Shown one piece after another: positions 18,441-21,688 of a stretch of DNA of 21,688 bases (positions are counted from its first letter, which is position 1; each line of letters starts with the position of its first letter). A program made the position numbers and the translations under genes. This DNA comes from Elysia marginata (taxonomy: Eukaryota; Mollusca; Gastropoda; Plakobranchidae). The notes below the pieces were generated by a model. It was given only the letters and a program-made list of their open reading frames with translations, made no database searches and was not told the DNA's origin. Where the stretch lies: the NCBI GenBank assembly GCA_019649035.1, contig BMAT01009396.1, positions 112,428 to 134,115 of the forward strand, given 5' to 3'.

Positions 18441-19733
18441 ACACAGAACAATCAGCCTTATGAGTCATGTCACCAAAATATTGCTACGGATAGTGATGCT
18501 GAGGGTAAGGAACAAAATAAAACCACAAATAGCAGAAGAACAATGTGGATTTATAGGGGGAAAAGGAATATCAAATGCCATTTACAATCTTCGAGTCTTA
18601 ATTGAACGTGCTCTAGAAGTTCAAAAAGATGTTTCATTTTTCATGTTTCTTTGTTTCATTGATTACATCAAAGCTTTTGATAGAGTACGCCACGACGAGA
18701 TAATTATGCAACTTGAGCAGTTAAACATTGACGGAAAAGACTTCAGGATCATAAAAAAAAACATATACTGGGAACAAGCAGCAGCAATGAGAGTTGGAAA
18801 TGAAACAAGCTCATTTCAGCGCATTAAAAGGGGTGTAAGACAAGGCTGTGTCCTTTCTCCAGATTTATTCTCTCTTTACAGTGAGATAATCATGCAAAAC
18901 CTAGAAAACTGTCCAGGAATTAAGGTGGGAGGATATAACGTCAACAACATAAGATATGCTGATGATACAGTATTAATTGCAGAAAACAAAGATGACTTGC
19001 AAAAGCTCCTTAATATTGTGGAAGAGGAGAGCAGGAAAAATGACTAGAACTGAACAGTAAAAAGACAGAAGTGATGGTAATCAGTCGGAAACAAGAACCC
19101 CCAAAATGTGACATATTCATCAATGATGCTAAACTTAAACAGCAGGATAAATTTAAATACTTGGGAACAATAATAACAAGCGACGGTAGAAACAACAATG
19201 AAATAGCAGCTAGAATTGCACATGCAAAGACCAGCTTTCAGAAGATGAGAGCAGTCCTAACAAATAAACATATTTCTATCCAAACAAGGAAAAGAGTCCT
19301 CCAATGCTACATAGAACCAATTCTTTTGTATGGATGCGAAGCATGGACCATATCAAAACAAATGGAAGCAAAACTTGAGGCAACAGAAATGTGGTTTCTT
19401 AGACGAATGCTCCGAATTTCTTGGACAGAGAGAAAGTCAAACGAGACTGTATTAATTGAAGCTAATTCAAGAAGATCACTTATCAAGACCATAAGAAAAC
19501 GTCAAGCCACTTTTCTAGGCCATGTCATGCGGAGAGAAAAATTAGAACATCTCATAACAACAGGAAAGCTTGATGGAAAAAGAGGCAGGGGAAAACAAAG
19601 GGAAAAAATGATGGATGGACTAAAGCGCTGGCTGGGATCTGGAAGTTCGACAGAGACAATGACAGCTATGGGACATCGGGAGTTATGGAGAAACATGATC
19701 GCCGACGCTTCAAAGCATGGCACTGGATGATGA
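18441..19733 (+). pseudogene. 5'-truncated non-LTR retrotransposon reverse transcriptase, plus strand
   Basis: Element similarity starts at 18442 with HRTISLMSHVTKILLR and runs through block A (FIDYIKAFDRVRHDE, aspartate near 18661), RGVRQGCVLSPDLF and the intact catalytic YADDT (18955-18969) to EEESRKN near 19041. A one-base deletion there shifts the frame. Reading resumes at about 19044 as LELNSKKTEVMVISRK, then KYLGTIITSDGRNNNE, YGCEAWTISKQ, MLRISWTER and TFLGHVMRREKLEH, and stops at TGA 19728-19730 followed by gatgat. This is the familiar endonuclease-reverse transcriptase type annotated in many molluscs. The apurinic endonuclease and the first RT blocks are missing. A short extra stretch (FFMFLCF) precedes block A. 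The first 84 bases of the longer open frame (18358-18441) belong to the antisense relic. RTE/RTEX affinity is a guess. Confidence 0.88.
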
Positions 19734-20555
19734 TATAACGGATGGAACATAGCCTTAAGAGGCGCCAGAGTTGATTTTAAACAAGGAAATCTGAGGTAAG
19801 AGTAGACTATACAGATGAACTTGCTGCTACCTAGAGGTTAAAAAAATCAAACAACCATTTCTTAACAATTATGCAAGTTTGCATTCATATGTTAAAGCTT
19901 AAGATAAAAAAAATTATTGCACTTAGCATGTCATAAGGACCATATGATTTTAAGGCATAGTATTACATGTATATACTGCGCCGCTTGTTTGGGGATTATT
20001 GGTTTCCGTGTCCGCTACCAACTGGTAGTAACGTAGGGCTTGTCTAATTATTGAAACATTTTTTTATCATGATAACATTTGAGGGCGGTGACATCGTGTT
20101 TTTGTTTTTTTTTTGCAATATCTAGATCTAGAGGACTACAACTTAAAATTTAAAAAAACTGAAAAAAACTTTTACCGCGAATTTTCGATAGGTGTTCCAC
20201 ACATCTCTTGAAAGATTTTAGATGTATAAATATCTTCATGAATAGATATTTGATCGATGAATGAACACTTTTCAATCTTTCCATATCGCTGATTAAAAAC
20301 TGTTATTTTATTTCATTTTTATTTGATGCAGGGGTAGTGCTCTTTTTAGCACAGTTTACTTTAAGGCAAAAAAGAACTTTGAAAAATTTCGATTTTCGCA
20401 CATCTTTACTTAAAATGATGAAGTCTCTGAAAGAAATATTCGGAGTGTTTCTTGATACTCGGGCCAGTTCAAATGTAATCTCCTCAGCTAACATACAGAA
20501 CTTTCCAAATTTTATTCGAACTCTAGTAGATGTATTATTACTGCAATATTAGAAA
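19734..20555. other. Non-coding stretch, no gene recognised
   Basis: Probably begins with the 3' UTR of the plus-strand retrotransposon (to perhaps 19800); no terminal repeat or target duplication is evident. A TCTAGATCTA word lies near 20122. Open frames at 20303-20552 on both strands have no motif. I looked here for the missing 5' part of the minus-strand relic and did not see it. Confidence 0.35.
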
Positions 20556-21020
20556 CGAGAGAGTGTCCACAGAATCAAATATTTCGGATCAATCATTATA
20601 ATTATATAATATATATAAGAAAAAGCAAACCTTTATTAACAGATGTATGAGGGGCATTCTGAGAGTAAAATGGCATGATAGGGTAAGAATGAGGAGGTTT
20701 GGAGGCAAACAGGGCAGAAACCAGCGGAGGGAGAAATCGGAATGAGAAGGTGGCGTTGGATTGGACACACACTGAGAAAACTACATAACAACATCAAAAG
20801 ACAGGCACTTCAGTGGAATCCACAAGGGAATAGAGGCAGGTGTAGGCCCAGAGAGACATGGGAGAGAATGATGTTTGTTGAGGGAAATGACAATGACGGC
20901 AAAAGGATAGGTTCAGCTTGGAAAGCTTGCCCAAGACCGGAGTGGGTGGAATTTCCTTGTGCGTGGCCAATAGGCCCTACCCTGCCAAGGATGAAGGGCA
21001 TTGATGATGATCATATTTAA
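20556..21020 (+). pseudogene. Non-LTR retrotransposon C-terminal relic, internally deleted
   Basis: At about 20570-20595 a fragment reads RIKYFGSI, like the start of the post-RT KYLGS block. AT-rich sequence follows, then KKKQTFINRCMRGILRVKWHDR from about 20620, so roughly 100 residues normally lying between are absent. This frame stops at about 20734. A frameshift carries on with MRRWRWIGHTLRK, NNIKRQALQWNPQGNRGR-RPRETWER (20742-20870) and a degenerate end before IDDDH and a gatgat tail at about 21000. WRWIGH.LRK and ALQWNPQG are hallmark words of a second, widespread endonuclease-RT family, distinct from the element at 18441. It is non-functional. Confidence 0.8.
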
Positions 21021-21490
21021 AGGATTAACATAAGACATTATTGTTAAATGTATTTTTGTTATTATCATTATCATTGTTGTAATAATGAGAATGTCGATTA
21101 TAATGTCGTTTTTCCGTAACATCAAATCAGGTAAGGAATGCTACCATAGTAATTTAAGAAGACTTTACACAAACTGATGCTGAGGGCGCTATGGATTAGG
21201 CCTACACTATTTTGAGATCTTTGAAGTCTGGGACAAATTCATGTCACATTTTGCCATTGTAAAGGGCCGACTCATTATGAGTGTTGAGCTGTTGTGCGGC
21301 AGAAAAGAAAATATATACCATTTTTACCGGAAGCAGTTTAATTTTTTTAAACATGTGTGAAAAACAGAAAAAAGTAGATGTGAAAATAGATAAAGAAATA
21401 GACAGGTGGATATTTATCTAGTATTGGAAATTTACTTACATTTTTGGCCTGCTACACTATGATTCATACGCCTCCTGCCGGGACACACTC
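21021..21490. other. Non-coding stretch, no gene recognised
   Basis: Starts with AT-rich triplets (ttattatcattatcattgtt) probably continuing the retroposon tail. TAGGCCTA occurs at 21197. No coding evidence. Confidence 0.4.
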
Positions 21491-21491
21491 T

Positions 21492-21608
21492 TATATATAT
21501 ATATATAATAGAAGCAGTACCTGACGACGTGCCTAAAGAAGAAAGGCAGAAACACTGTGTCGTACGTAAATAAGGTAAGACTAGGCTACCATGTATATAT
21601 ATATATAT
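21492..21608. repeat. Two (TA)n runs flanking about 85 bp
   Basis: TA dinucleotides at 21492-21507 and about 21593-21608. Between them is a short open stretch with a good GTAAGA donor at about 21573, but it closes on a TAA and is not called. Confidence 0.8.
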
Positions 21609-21629
21609 GGATAATTAGATAAACAGATA

Positions 21630-21688
21630 GATAGAGGTAAGAAAGGAGAAAGAGAGAGAAAGAGATAGAGAGTGAGAGAGAGAGAAAG
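21630..21688. repeat. GA-rich low-complexity sequence at the window edge
   Basis: GATA/GAGA repeats from about 21620 to the end, continuing beyond the window. Confidence 0.85.

Noticed and set aside
18358-18441. First 28 codons of the long plus-strand RT frame as its true N-terminus
   Set aside because: Read on the minus strand this interval encodes the RT block of another element, so the plus-strand reading here is antisense run-on.
21500-21580. Possible exon with a GTAAGA donor and a short protein-like stretch between two TA runs
   Set aside because: The open frame is only about 20 codons and ends in TAA just before the donor; the acceptor is weak.
1-21688. CRISPR array, bacterial operon, phage or toxin system
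   Set aside because: No regularly spaced repeats with unique spacers, no ribosome-binding sites, and no prokaryotic gene density; splice signals and retrotransposons mark it as animal nuclear DNA.

Overview
The window looks like nuclear DNA from an invertebrate, most probably a gastropod mollusc. It is AT-rich and intron-dominated, and full of purine, pyrimidine and trinucleotide microsatellites and broken non-LTR retrotransposons. It also has an excess of the palindromic words TAGGCCTA (eight exact copies seen) and TCTAGATCTA (five seen), which I associate from memory with gastropod genomes. There are no bacterial operons, tRNA or rRNA genes, or CRISPR arrays. One scaffold gap (10828-10955) sits inside a microsatellite. 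The organism assignment is an inference.

Host genes lie in a compact cluster on the minus strand at about 5.5-6.5 kb. A 106-bp exon (5521-5626) starts with ATG, carries DHELFLQAFE and ends in a GTAAGA donor. It matches the conserved N-terminal block of SUZ12, a core subunit of Polycomb repressive complex 2, so I call it coding exon 1 of Suz12. I see no second exon to its left, so 1-5520 is probably Suz12 intron 1. Only 223 bp upstream of the Suz12 ATG is the stop codon of a second minus-strand gene that I do not recognise. Its last two coding exons (6279-6543 and 5850-5988) join in phase across a 290-bp intron and are followed by an AATAAA signal. The rest of that gene would lie to the right.

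The centre (6.7-16.5 kb) has no recognisable coding sequence. It holds long pyrimidine tracts (6720-7080, 12660-12935, 13970-14640), a GA microsatellite, a near-perfect foldback hairpin with about 77-bp arms (9047-9207), a 52-bp tandem pair, a dispersed repeat in opposite orientation at 9942 and 12500, an L2/SINE-like tail running into the gap, a TTA-to-TAG compound microsatellite and large GAT arrays.

The right end (16.5-21.1 kb) is a graveyard of non-LTR retrotransposons. A minus-strand reverse-transcriptase relic (17743-18440) abuts a 5'-truncated plus-strand relic (18441-19733). A third relic is reduced mostly to a C-terminal tail (20560-21018). A 5'-truncated copy of the minus-strand element's 3' end lies about 1.1 kb away at 16619-16749, between 22-bp direct repeats that look like a target-site duplication. 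All are broken by truncation, frameshift or deletion.
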